NCBI RefSeq assembly: GCF_014698115.1
Contig: NZ_JACJSJ010000093.1
Span: 1-33,802 of the forward strand
Direction: 5' to 3'
DNA: 33,802 nucleotides
DNA from: Nostoc sp. FACHB-973
Lineage (GTDB): Bacteria; Cyanobacteriota; Cyanobacteriia; Cyanobacteriales; Nostocaceae
Shown piece after piece: positions 1 to 6,795 of the stretch; the stretch's first letter is position 1, and each line of letters begins with the position of its first letter. A program made the translations under genes and the position numbers. Below the pieces are notes generated by a model. That model saw nothing but the letters and a program-made list of their open reading frames with translations. It searched no databases and was not told the DNA's origin.

Positions 1-79
1 CAACTAGCGTAGGCGTAGCCCGCCGCAGGCATCGCCCTCTGCCTGTTGCGTCACTTCTATAGTACAAAAGCACTATATT
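1..79. repeat. Dispersed repeat remnant at window edge
   Basis: GC-rich sequence of the GCGTAGGCGTAGCCCGCCGC type, unlike the AT-rich surroundings. Related GCGTAGC/CTACGCGAACG wording recurs at 3815-3975 and 19484-19505, as expected of a dispersed cyanobacterial repeat. It lies just beyond the broken end of the acetyltransferase remnant and may mark the break. No coding potential seen. Confidence 0.4.
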
Positions 80-250
80 TTAGCGATCGCCTGTGCCAGT
101 TGCGTAAGTCCTGATAGCTTGTAAATGTTGTTCACGTGACCAAGGAATTATATACTGGCGATTTTCATCATCAGTTTCAGCACCCAGAATGTAATCAAGG
201 TCAGCTTCCTCAGTTTTGTATAAGCATAAGTTCGAGTTATTTACCCTCAT
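80..250 (-). pseudogene. GNAT N-acetyltransferase, N-terminal remnant
   Basis: The reading frame from the ATG at 250 gives a short peptide whose middle (LYKTEEADLDYILGAETDDE, then ENRQYIIPWSREQHLQAI) resembles the N-terminal region of RimJ/RimL-like GNAT acetyltransferases, where a 'DLDYIL.AE.DEENR..I..W' segment precedes the acetyl-CoA binding core. The core (the R/Q-x-x-G-x-G/A loop) is missing: the frame runs into unrelated residues and stops in repeat-like DNA. A full family member is about 150-180 residues, so only about a quarter remains. The frame stays open upstream to 370, but those residues look random. Family assignment is by motif resemblance only. A non-functional remnant is most likely. 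Confidence 0.45.
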
Positions 251-484
251 ACTTTTATAATGTTCAGAGCGGGACTGAGAAATTTCAAAGTTACAATAAT
301 ATTTATTGATGAAGATGTGGCAATCATTTGTGTCAGTTGAAAACCTGTTGCTTCGATAGGTATAGCACAAGCCTTGGTGGTCAGGACATTAACAGATGAT
401 AAAACTTAGACACAAAAAGACTTTTCACCCAGTCCCCAGTCCCTTGCTATAAAACCAATCTGAAAAGGGCAAGTTTAGCCGAAG

Positions 485-523
485 AATCTGCCGCTAGAAT
501 GCAAATCATTCTAGCGGCAGATT
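485..523. terminator. Perfect 17-bp hairpin downstream of the oxidoreductase
   Basis: The arms AATCTGCCGCTAGAATG and CATTCTAGCGGCAGATT are exact reverse complements around a 5-nt loop (CAAAT). It sits 28 bases beyond the stop codon of the minus-strand gene ending at 551, the right place for a terminator or 3' stabiliser. The run of T after it on the minus strand is poor, so it may instead be a dispersed palindrome. Confidence 0.5.
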
Positions 524-550
524 GTCAATATTTAGTACTTAAAATTTAGA

Positions 551-1420
551 TTATCCAGGATAGAACACGAATGTCCGCAACTCAATACTCTCCCGTGGAG
601 GTGGATTCGGCGGGCTGGTGGGGTCTTCAAATGCTGTATGGAGTGCAAAGCGGGCGCGTCCGTCCTCTGCGGAATCGAAACACTTGATAAATAGCGCTTC
701 GTTCCTTTGCATTTGTGGGAAGTAGTACCACTTATGTTTTGGGTTGTAAGTGACGGCGTAGGTTTCACCAATGCGATCGCGGTATATTAGGTTATTAATT
801 ACCAAATCTGTTGGTGCAACACTTTGGGCATCACATAGTGTTAATGGTGATTCTTGAATTGTGTCACCAATTCCTCGCCAAACATTGATAATTGCAAACC
901 GTTGTTGTAATAGGCTGTCAATGTTATCTATACCCTGCGCTGCCAACTCTCTGCGTACCCGTCTATGTCCGCCGGAAGTGCTGAAGTCATTGTGTACGCG
1001 CTTGACGGGTTCCCTAATGCCATTGTTGATGTCCTGCTTCATCAATGCAGCATTACGCAAGGTGTGATCGAATATCACTACCTCAGTTGCACCAGTCACT
1101 TCTTTTAATAACTGTTTCGCTTCTGGGTAATAAACTTGGCGTATTTCCTCTTCATCGTAAAAGTTACGAACCCTGGTATTATGCTCAGTAAATGCGAAAC
1201 CTTCTCGATCTAGCGAGATATTCTCTGAGATCGAACGAGCATTGTAGATTGGCACCTTGTATGACTGATAATTGCCATTGGAACGGAGAACACCTGATGG
1301 TGGTTCATAAGCGTAGTTGAAAAGCTTGTCTGTTATTGGCAGCAGGTAACTGAGGTCAGCCTCTACAGATGGCAAATCCTCAAAAATCGGCCTGTCTAGA
1401 ACTTGGCTATTTAAGCTCAT
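551..1420 (-). CDS. CmcJ/NvfI-like oxidoreductase (2OG-Fe(II)-type family)
   Basis: A 289-residue soluble protein that resembles the CmcJ/NvfI (AsaB-type hydroxylase/desaturase) family, many of whose members act on secondary metabolites. The features used are an N-terminal 'YKVPIYNAR' segment, a central VIFDHTLRN stretch (about residues 115-123), the conserved RVHNDFS around residue 140 followed by a basic patch, the INVWRGI segment near residue 178, and a C-terminal YYFPQMQRNEALFIKCFDS then ALHTAFEDP region typical of the family. The His and Asp of HNDF and the His of LHTAFEDP are the plausible metal ligands. Length matches the family. The ATG at 1420 has no strong ribosome binding site. It stands alone, with an AT-rich noncoding region upstream that holds a small-RNA-like array on the same strand. 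The substrate cannot be deduced. Confidence 0.75.
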   Translation of the reverse strand: MSLNSQVLDRPIFEDLPSVEADLSYLLPITDKLFNYAYEPPSGVLRSNGNYQSYKVPIYNARSISENISLDREGFAFTEHNTRVRNFYDEEEIRQVYYPEAKQLLKEVTGATEVVIFDHTLRNAALMKQDINNGIREPVKRVHNDFSTSGGHRRVRRELAAQGIDNIDSLLQQRFAIINVWRGIGDTIQESPLTLCDAQSVAPTDLVINNLIYRDRIGETYAVTYNPKHKWYYFPQMQRNEALFIKCFDSAEDGRARFALHTAFEDPTSPPNPPPRESIELRTFVFYPG

Positions 1421-2018
1421 AAGTCATACCATTTGTAATTTTGTGATTAGACCTGAGTTGAAAAGGCAGTAGGGAATAGGGAGTAGGGAGTGGAGAAAAG
1501 AAATTTTCTAGGACTGAAGTTTCAGGTTAACTATCCACCGGTTTATTCGTCCCTGTATCAATAAACTTAGCCAATACTGGCAAATATTGCATGAACAACA
1601 GCGATCCCAGGATGCAAAAAAATAACAGACATGACCCACAAAAGTCATCTCTGCATGACCATTACGAGGATGTGAATAATTTAACTGTACAGTACTTGCC
1701 CCTTGTAAAATACTACTTGTCTACCGAGTTTACGGTGTTTATTTTAGGAGTATTACATGGCTATAGGTAAAATTCAAGTCCTTAGACAATAAAATATATG
1801 ATTATTTAAATTTATGGAAGACTAATAGTTAGTGAAACTAAGTATATCTTGGTTTACTTCCTTAGCTGAAAAAGTAAGAAGCCTCTCACCTATTGGGAGT
1901 GTGGGAGGGGTGGGGTGAAATTCTCTCCCAGTCCCTTTTGATTGATAATCTAGGCGATCGCTCTTCACTGGACAGTGAGTGCATAGACAATAGTGCGATC
2001 GCAACATTTTACAGGAAA
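1421..2018. other. Noncoding spacer
   Basis: About 600 bases between the oxidoreductase start and the first minus-strand terminator of the array. It holds a heptanucleotide repeat run (about 1468-1493, AGTAGGGAATAGGG type), an 11-codon plus-strand reading frame with a good ribosome binding site (1757-1792, reported as a finding), and two HIP1-like sites near 1955 and 1995. No longer gene is convincing on either strand. Confidence 0.6.
1468..1493. repeat. Heptanucleotide tandem repeat (STRR type)
   Basis: AGTAGGGAATAGGGAGTAGG and following bases are degenerate 7-nt units of the kind known as short tandemly repeated repetitive sequences in heterocystous cyanobacteria. Noncoding. Confidence 0.6.
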
Positions 2019-2052
2019 TTAAAAAGCCCCTGGTCAAGTCAACACCAGGGGC
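2019..2052 (-). terminator. Intrinsic terminator (minus strand), first of the array
   Basis: Read on the minus strand: GCCCCTGGT, 9-nt loop, ACCAGGGGC, then TTTTTAATTT. A perfect 9-bp GC-rich stem with a T tract is a textbook Rho-independent terminator. No protein gene on this strand lies upstream for several kilobases, so it must end a short noncoding transcript. A weak match to the array's 5' block (CCTAGCAGATG, near 2085-2096) lies upstream. Confidence 0.8.
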
Positions 2053-2179
2053 ATCCATCTTTATTCCCTGATACTAGAATCGCATCTGCTAGGCTACGGT
2101 ACATAGTCAATTATGCAATTATTTCATAATATTGATGATAATTTTGCAATCAGCCTCACAATTGCCGCAGCAACTCAGT

Positions 2180-2296
2180 AAAAAGGCTTAGCCCAGTGCT
2201 AAGCCTACATATATTTAGTGCTTAAAAAGACATCCAAAATTAATTTAAACTGACTTTAAAGACAGTTCATCTTCCTATAGGTTGTGTCCAAATATT
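2180..2296 (-). ncRNA. Candidate small RNA unit 1 (conserved block plus terminator)
   Basis: On the minus strand a conserved 30-nt block (2267-2296, containing TTTGGACACA, then CCTATAGG, then AAGATGA) is followed after exactly 26 nt by TAAATTAAT and then by a terminator: stem AGGCTTAG/CTAAGCCT with 7-nt loop (2184-2206) and a T run at 2180-2184. The same order and spacing recur in five other units. No frame encodes more than a few residues after the AGGAAG-ATG, so this is not a peptide gene. The 5' end is unknown: the block could be promoter or part of the RNA. Confidence 0.6.
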
Positions 2297-2330
2297 CTAA
2301 AAATTGGTAAGGAATTACTTAATAATTGAT

Positions 2331-2445
2331 AATAAAAGGCTTGGCTAGGCCAAGCCTCTATATATACCAAGCATTTACTACACCAAGATTAATTTAGACC
2401 CACTCTTACTTTAGTTCATCTTCCTATGGGCTGTGTCCAAATATT
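2331..2445 (-). ncRNA. Candidate small RNA unit 2
   Basis: The conserved block lies at 2416-2445 (TTTGGACACA, CCCATAGG, AAGATGA on the minus strand). After 26 nt comes TAAATTAAT, then TATATATAG and a terminator with a 9-bp stem, AGGCTTGGC/GCCAAGCCT, 3-nt loop, followed by TTTTATT. This is the closest relative of unit 1, with identical AAGATGAACT after the palindrome. Confidence 0.62.
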
Positions 2446-2481
2446 GAAAAATCTGGTATACCATTTTTTTGGTTACTGAAT

Positions 2482-2598
2482 AAAAAAAGGTTTGGCTCTA
2501 AACCAAACCGGAATAATTGCTGTGCTTAACAACGTACTAAATTAATTTAGTTCTACTCTGTTTACAGATCATCATCCTAGAGGATGTGTCTAAATATT
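2482..2598 (-). ncRNA. Candidate small RNA unit 3
   Basis: The conserved block lies at 2569-2598 on the minus strand (TTTAGACACA, then CATCCTCTAGGATG, a complete palindrome). TAAATTAAT follows at the same 26-nt spacing. The terminator is GGTTTGG/CCAAACC with a 7-nt loop and seven T. The stem sequence differs from units 1 and 2 yet still pairs. Confidence 0.6.
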
Positions 2599-3149
2599 GT
2601 GAAATTTGATATCCAATTACTTTGTCAAAATAGTGACTTTTCTGTTTTAAGTATATATAAAAATATACAATTAACCTAGCTTAGATATGATCGAGACTTA
2701 GGGTAAAGTTATAATTGATTTTATACGAAGTATTTACACGGTTAAGTGCTAAAGTTACGATTAGTTTTCAGTTCTAAAATAGTTGGACGCATTTTCACCG
2801 ATAATTCGTATTACCAGATCTAGCTAAATCAGAATTACACTGACTTCAGTTTCAGTAGGACAGTATAAATAATTTAAGATTTGTAATGACGACTTTAGTC
2901 TTCTCTTGGAGATACCACGGGAACAAAAAATCGCTAAAGAGCCGACACGAGTGCCCAGTCCATAGGGCAGGCAAGACTTCGACGTGAGCGCTCAGTCGAA
3001 CGCTGCCCACCCCACAAGATTGGATAATTTTATTTCTTGGAGTTCCCTTAAAGCAGATTACTATAAGACACATAACTGTGCTAATGACAAGCGCAAAGAG
3101 AATTTGCAACAGATAGATTTGAAAGTTTCTCTTTGGCTGATATCAGGTT
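2599..3149. other. Noncoding gap inside the small-RNA array
   Basis: AT-rich sequence with no supported gene. The only marked structure is the hairpin-rich element at 2940-3007, listed separately. An 85-codon minus-strand frame spans that element and has no protein-like character. Confidence 0.5.
2940..3007. repeat. Nested hairpin repeat element
   Basis: GGGCAG and CTGCCC flank a near-palindrome: TTCGAC-G-TGAGCGCTCA-GTCGAA, whose centre TGAGCGCTCA is itself palindromic. It is GC-rich in an AT-rich region and resembles the TTCGAC...GTCGAA dispersed palindromes common in cyanobacterial genomes. Confidence 0.5.
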
Positions 3150-3275
3150 AAAAAAAACCCTGGGTATTATTCCAGGGTACATACACGTTTTTCAGGCATT
3201 AACAGGCTGAATATTAACTCTGAAAAATAGTTATTTCTACTATCCATAGAATGATACGAAGATTGCCGTATATAT
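3150..3275 (-). ncRNA. Candidate small RNA unit, degenerate
   Basis: A strong minus-strand terminator (ACCCTGG, 8-nt loop, CCAGGGT, then eight T; 3150-3178) has no protein gene upstream. A block resembling the array consensus (AATCTTCG...CTATGG, about 3253-3275) precedes it, and TTAATATT follows CTATGG by the same 26 nt. The block is only about half conserved, so the terminator is firm and the homology weak. Confidence 0.45.
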
Positions 3276-3470
3276 GGTATTGATGGTTTTTGCTGCATGG
3301 ACTATTTGTATATAGTATTTTAGAACACTAAACGGCAGTTTTTTAGAAAATTTTCTATTCCTTTAGTAAGGTGTTAAACATCTTATAAATTGATATTAAT
3401 CTCTCGTTTAGAGCAAATTATAATAATTAACTTACTAGCTAGTTATAAATTTTCTTTGGTATTACTCATG
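3179..3470. other. Noncoding AT-rich spacer in the array
   Basis: Apart from the degenerate block at about 3253-3275, nothing recognisable: no reading frame, no hairpin of note. Confidence 0.5.
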
Positions 3471-3583
3471 AAAAAGGCATGGCTAAAAGCCACGCCCTAT
3501 ATATACCAAGTGTTTACCATACCTAGCTAATTTAGAATTACTTTCACTTCACTTCATCTGTCTAGAGTGTGTTTACAAAACTT
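3471..3583 (-). ncRNA. Candidate small RNA unit 4
   Basis: Block at 3554-3583 on the minus strand (TTTGTAAACACAC, then TCTAGA palindrome, then CAGATGAAG). TAAATTA follows at 25 nt, then TATATATAG as in unit 2, and a terminator GGCATGGCT/AGCCACGCC with one A-C mismatch and TTTTT. More diverged than units 1-3 but in the same order. Confidence 0.58.
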
Positions 3584-3814
3584 GTACAATCTGTTGGGAA
3601 ATTAAGAATTTCTGGATATGAAAAAGGTCTGATTTAACCTAGACATTAATCTAATACCCGTGCTTGATACAAACAAATTATATTAAATTATACTTATTTC
3701 TAATACATCTAAATTAAAAGATGAAGCGAAAAGTATAATCTGCAAATAAATCTAGTGACTTGAAGAATAATTCAGAAGTCTAAATCACTCTTCGTAGGGC
3801 ATTATCAACCGCCA

Positions 3815-3975
3815 CTGATAGCGTAGCCTAAAGCCTTTTATTCTGCTTCTCCTGTGGTCGCCGCTACGCGAACGGCATAGGCTCTCTACGAGACGCTAGA
3901 CGAACGCTTAGAGCGAGTTCGCCAGCGTCTTGAACACCACTAAATCTTCTCTTTCAGAGACGCTACGCGAACTAT
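3815..3975. repeat. GC-rich dispersed repeat cluster
   Basis: A stretch of CGCTACGCGAACG, GAGACGCTAGACGAACGC and GACGCTACGCGAAC motifs in both orientations, separated by AT-rich bases. The motif family also appears at 13846-13858 (GACGCTCCGCGAACG) and 19484-19505. These are typical interspersed short repeats of Nostocales. Noncoding. Confidence 0.6.
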
Positions 3976-4056
3976 TTAGTGGGCTTTAATTTATTGGGTA
4001 GTTGGACAAAATACGCAACTGAATTCTGGCTCCTGACTCTTGAATTGTGTCTCGAT

Positions 4057-4165
4057 AAAAAAGGCTTGGTTGTAAACCAAGCCTCAGGTAAGAGTAGAGT
4101 CTATCAGGAGAATTTAGTCATTTTAATTGACAAATACATCTGTCTTAAGAGAGTAGACAAATATT
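4057..4165 (-). ncRNA. Candidate small RNA unit 5
   Basis: Block at 4136-4165 on the minus strand (AATATTTGTCTAC, then TCTTAAGA palindrome, then CAGATG). TAAATT follows at 25 nt. Terminator AGGCTTGGTT/AACCAAGCCT, a perfect 10-bp stem with GTA-type loop, followed by six T. An 81-codon plus-strand frame crosses this unit but is incidental. Confidence 0.58.
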
Positions 4166-4200
4166 TTATCGGCTTATTCAAAAAAAATTATAGTAATAAT

Positions 4201-4316
4201 AAAAAAGGCTTAGCTGAGCGCTAAACCTTCATAGAAAGCAGTTATTCGACACACCAAAATTAATTTAAACTTGGTCTTAATTATAGTCATCTTCCTCTAG
4301 GATGTGTTCAAAGATT
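4201..4316 (-). ncRNA. Candidate small RNA unit 6 (5'-most)
   Basis: Block at 4287-4316 on the minus strand (AATCTTTGAACACA, then TCCTAGAGGA palindrome, then AGATGA). TAAATTAAT follows at 26 nt. Terminator AGGCTTAGC/GCTAAACCT with one mismatch and six T. TATAAT occurs 8 nt after the palindrome in this unit only. Confidence 0.6.
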
Positions 4317-4922
4317 ATCAAATCTGATATGGGAATCCGGTTTGATTTTTGAACAAAATTAAGTCTTTGTAGTAGCGTGTCAAAACTAAAATGTTGCGAA
4401 CCAAGAAGCTACTTAGAAACTTGAATTTATTTACGCCCAAGTACTTAATGTTTTTATTTTATACAATATTAAATAATTGCAATCATCTAAAAACAAATTT
4501 CTGCATCAGCTTTATGGTAAACTGGTGGACAGTCTAAAACAGCAATGTTCAAATGCTTGTACCTCAATAACCCTCTCTTATGCCTAACTTCCCTCTTACC
4601 GATTTGCCAATAACTTTAAGTTGCGAAATACTCTCAAAACACTGCTTGAGCATTAATGCTTTCTATTATCTTTGTAAGGTCATTTAAAGCCAAGGGGTGA
4701 AACTGAATAAATGATCGCTGTTAAAATCTAAATCTATTCATTACTTAAACTATAGTAAGTAATTTAACAGTTGTTAGTGTTATTGCTTAACTTTCAGTAT
4801 CTTTTTAATTTGACAAACCGATAGTTCAAGCGATAGTGTTGCAAATAATCATTTGAAGTTTCTAGAGCTTTACTATATAAAGTTATTATGAATCGATTAA
4901 GAAAATATTTTGTAATTTTGCG
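4317..4922. other. Noncoding AT-rich spacer
   Basis: Roughly 600 bases upstream of the last array unit. No frame over 40 codons with a ribosome binding site, and no strong hairpin. It could hold the promoter of a long array transcript, but no clear -35/-10 pair was identified. Confidence 0.5.
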
Positions 4923-4984
4923 TATAATCGAAAAGTATGTACTAAAGGTATAAGCTTGAGGCTTTCTTACCTCAGCTTTTTTTA
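4923..4984 (+). terminator. Plus-strand promoter-like -10 and intrinsic terminator
   Basis: TATAAT (4923-4928) is followed by AGCTTGAGG, 7-8 nt loop, CCTCAGCT and a run of seven T (hairpin about 4953-4976). No protein gene ends just upstream, so this may define a very short transcript of about 50 nt or an attenuator in the leader of the response regulator starting at 5123. No good -35 box is visible. Confidence 0.5.
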
Positions 4985-5122
4985 CGTGGGCGAGGATTAT
5001 TAGCTAGGCTAAAGCAAAACAAAACCTAATTCTTTCTGACCACTATTTTATCGTTTCCAGCAAGCCTCGTCTGTATCTCTCAAGAAAGACAATGAATCCT
5101 AATAAAATCTTCTGGAGAAGAG

Positions 5123-5578
5123 ATGTATTTGGCACATTCATTCATGAGTGATGAAAAGAAGCAAAACTCTCACCAGCCTTTGATTTTGGTAGTGGAAGAC
5201 CATGATGATAGTCTTCTGCTAATTAGCTATGCTCTAGAGTCAATTGGTTGTAGATTCATTTGTCAAACAGATTGTTCTGCAACGGTGCTGGTGGCTAAAG
5301 AATATCAACCTGACTTGATCTTGTTGGATATTTTGTTACCAGGTCTGAGCGGTATCGATGTTGCGTGTCATTTGAAGCAAGAACCCCTAACTTACAAAAT
5401 CCCAGTGGTTGCAGTCACAGCTTTAGCCAGTAGGGAGGATCAAGAGCGTATCCTCAAAGCTGGCTTTAATGATTACATTAGCAAACCCTACATGATCGAG
5501 GATTTAGAAGCTGTAATTCGTCGCGTGCTTGAGGGAAAATCCAGTTTGAACCCAGCTTTTGAGGTTTGCCAAGATTAA
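5123..5578 (+). CDS. Single-domain response regulator (receiver only)
   Basis: A 151-residue CheY-like receiver with no output domain. The acidic pocket is ED at residues 25-26, the phosphoacceptor is Asp69 in LILLDILLPG, the switch Thr is Thr99 and the conserved Lys is Lys121 in SKPY. The start at 5123 is preceded by GGAG six bases upstream; a second ATG at codon 8 is possible. It converges with two receiver-kinase genes on the opposite strand. Such stand-alone receivers usually act by protein contact or phosphate relay, so partnership with the neighbouring kinases is reasonable inference. An extension of about 25 residues after the last helix has no recognisable motif. Confidence 0.9.
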   Translation: MYLAHSFMSDEKKQNSHQPLILVVEDHDDSLLLISYALESIGCRFICQTDCSATVLVAKEYQPDLILLDILLPGLSGIDVACHLKQEPLTYKIPVVAVTALASREDQERILKAGFNDYISKPYMIEDLEAVIRRVLEGKSSLNPAFEVCQD

Positions 5579-5631
5579 TACTCCAGCAGAAAATTTTTGA
5601 GTTTTTTTTACAAGCTTAGGCAAAAATGATC

Positions 5632-6759
5632 TCAAATATTCTTGGGTAGTTGAACAGTGAATAAGCTGCCTTTACCAACTTCAGAGGCTACTTGGATAGT
5701 TCCTGTGTGTGCTTCTACAATTCGGTGAGATAGATGTAATCCTAAGCCACTACCTGAGCGTTTGTTTCTACCTTGGCGAAATCGCTCGAAAATTGTTGCC
5801 TGGTCTTCAGGCGCAATTCCATATCCTGTATCTTCTACTTCTATTGTTACCCAATCTTGATGTTTAGAATGTGGTGATTTTTCAAAAATGCGGACTGTTA
5901 TGCCTCCTGTGTCTGTAAATTTGATGGCATTTGCAATTAAGTTGTATAGTACTCGCCTGAGTTCGAGCCGATCGCCCATAACTATACCAGCATTTTTATC
6001 CAGTGGGTCTAATTTACTGGTATCCACTTTCAAAGTCAAACCTTTTTCATTAGTTAGAGCTATGATTTCGCTCACCACTTCTTGAGCGACTTCTGGCAAA
6101 TCGCATACCTCCCAATTCAAGGTTTTTTTACCTGCTTCAAAGCGATAAACTTCTAGGAGGGTGTTTACCATGAGCATTAAATTTTGGTTACTGCGAATCA
6201 TCACCGCGATCGCTGTTTTCATTTCCGGCGAAATTTTGCAGAATGTTTCCATCTCGAACAGATTTAACATGCGATCGGCGGCTACCAAGGGAGTTCGCAA
6301 ATCATGAGTTAGACGGGAAACGAAGTCTTCTCGTTGGCGTGCCATTTTTTGTTGTTCGTCGAGACTGTGCTTGAGACGCAACAGCGATCGCACTCTTGCC
6401 AAGAGTTCGTCGGTATCAAATGGTTTGCGGATAAAATCGTCAGCACCAGCATCCAAACCTTCAACAACGCTGGATTCGTGAAAAGCAGTAATCAGCAAAA
6501 TTGGAATATAACTAGTAATTGCAGGGTTATTACGAATACGACGTGTAACTTCATACCCATCCATCCCCGGCATCATCACATCTAGCAAAATCAAATCCGG
6601 TGGAGATTGTTCTATTTTCCCCAAAGCCGTTATCCCATCTGGAGCCAAATCAACTTCATAACCCTCACTTTCTAAAATTGTTTGCACCAAAATGAGATTG
6701 TCTCGTGTATCATCAACTGCGAGAATGCGATCAATTTTATAATTTTCAACTACAGACAT
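5632..6759 (-). CDS. Receiver-histidine kinase (REC-HisKA-HATPase)
   Basis: 375 residues: an N-terminal receiver (residues 10-128; acidic pair Asp16-Asp17, phosphoacceptor Asp60 in LLDVMMPG, Lys112 in RKPF), a short coiled linker, a HisKA dimerisation helix with phospho-His152 in RLTHDLRTPL, and a HATPase_c domain with N box (NLIANAIKF), G1 box (DTGYGIAP), F box (IFERFRQG) and G2 box (GSGLGLHLS). There is no membrane segment or PAS/GAF domain, so it is cytoplasmic and its receiver is the likely input. It follows the kinase gene at 6796-8130 on the same strand after a 36-nt gap, so the two are probably cotranscribed. All catalytic motifs are intact. Confidence 0.93.
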   Translation of the reverse strand: MSVVENYKIDRILAVDDTRDNLILVQTILESEGYEVDLAPDGITALGKIEQSPPDLILLDVMMPGMDGYEVTRRIRNNPAITSYIPILLITAFHESSVVEGLDAGADDFIRKPFDTDELLARVRSLLRLKHSLDEQQKMARQREDFVSRLTHDLRTPLVAADRMLNLFEMETFCKISPEMKTAIAVMIRSNQNLMLMVNTLLEVYRFEAGKKTLNWEVCDLPEVAQEVVSEIIALTNEKGLTLKVDTSKLDPLDKNAGIVMGDRLELRRVLYNLIANAIKFTDTGGITVRIFEKSPHSKHQDWVTIEVEDTGYGIAPEDQATIFERFRQGRNKRSGSGLGLHLSHRIVEAHTGTIQVASEVGKGSLFTVQLPKNI

Positions 6760-6795
6760 GATGTATCAACTTGTATCAGTTTTTTTAGTAGTAAT

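Noticed and set aside
2267..2445. AGGAAG-ATG in units 1 and 2 as start sites of small peptides
   Set aside because: The frames end after two to four codons and differ between units, so the ATG is not a conserved start.
2852..3109. Minus-strand 85-codon frame with a hydrophobic start
   Set aside because: No ribosome binding site and it runs through a palindromic repeat; probably chance.
3979..4224. Plus-strand 81-codon frame
   Set aside because: It crosses two minus-strand terminators and a conserved array block, has no ribosome binding site, and its Lys/Asn/Leu-rich content reflects AT-rich DNA.
2180..4316. Array identified as NsiR1
   Set aside because: Only the tandem arrangement is similar. 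The block lacks the TCCGGA motif I associate with differentiation-specific promoters, hetF is not adjacent, and the unit is longer than I expect. Left as a candidate new family.
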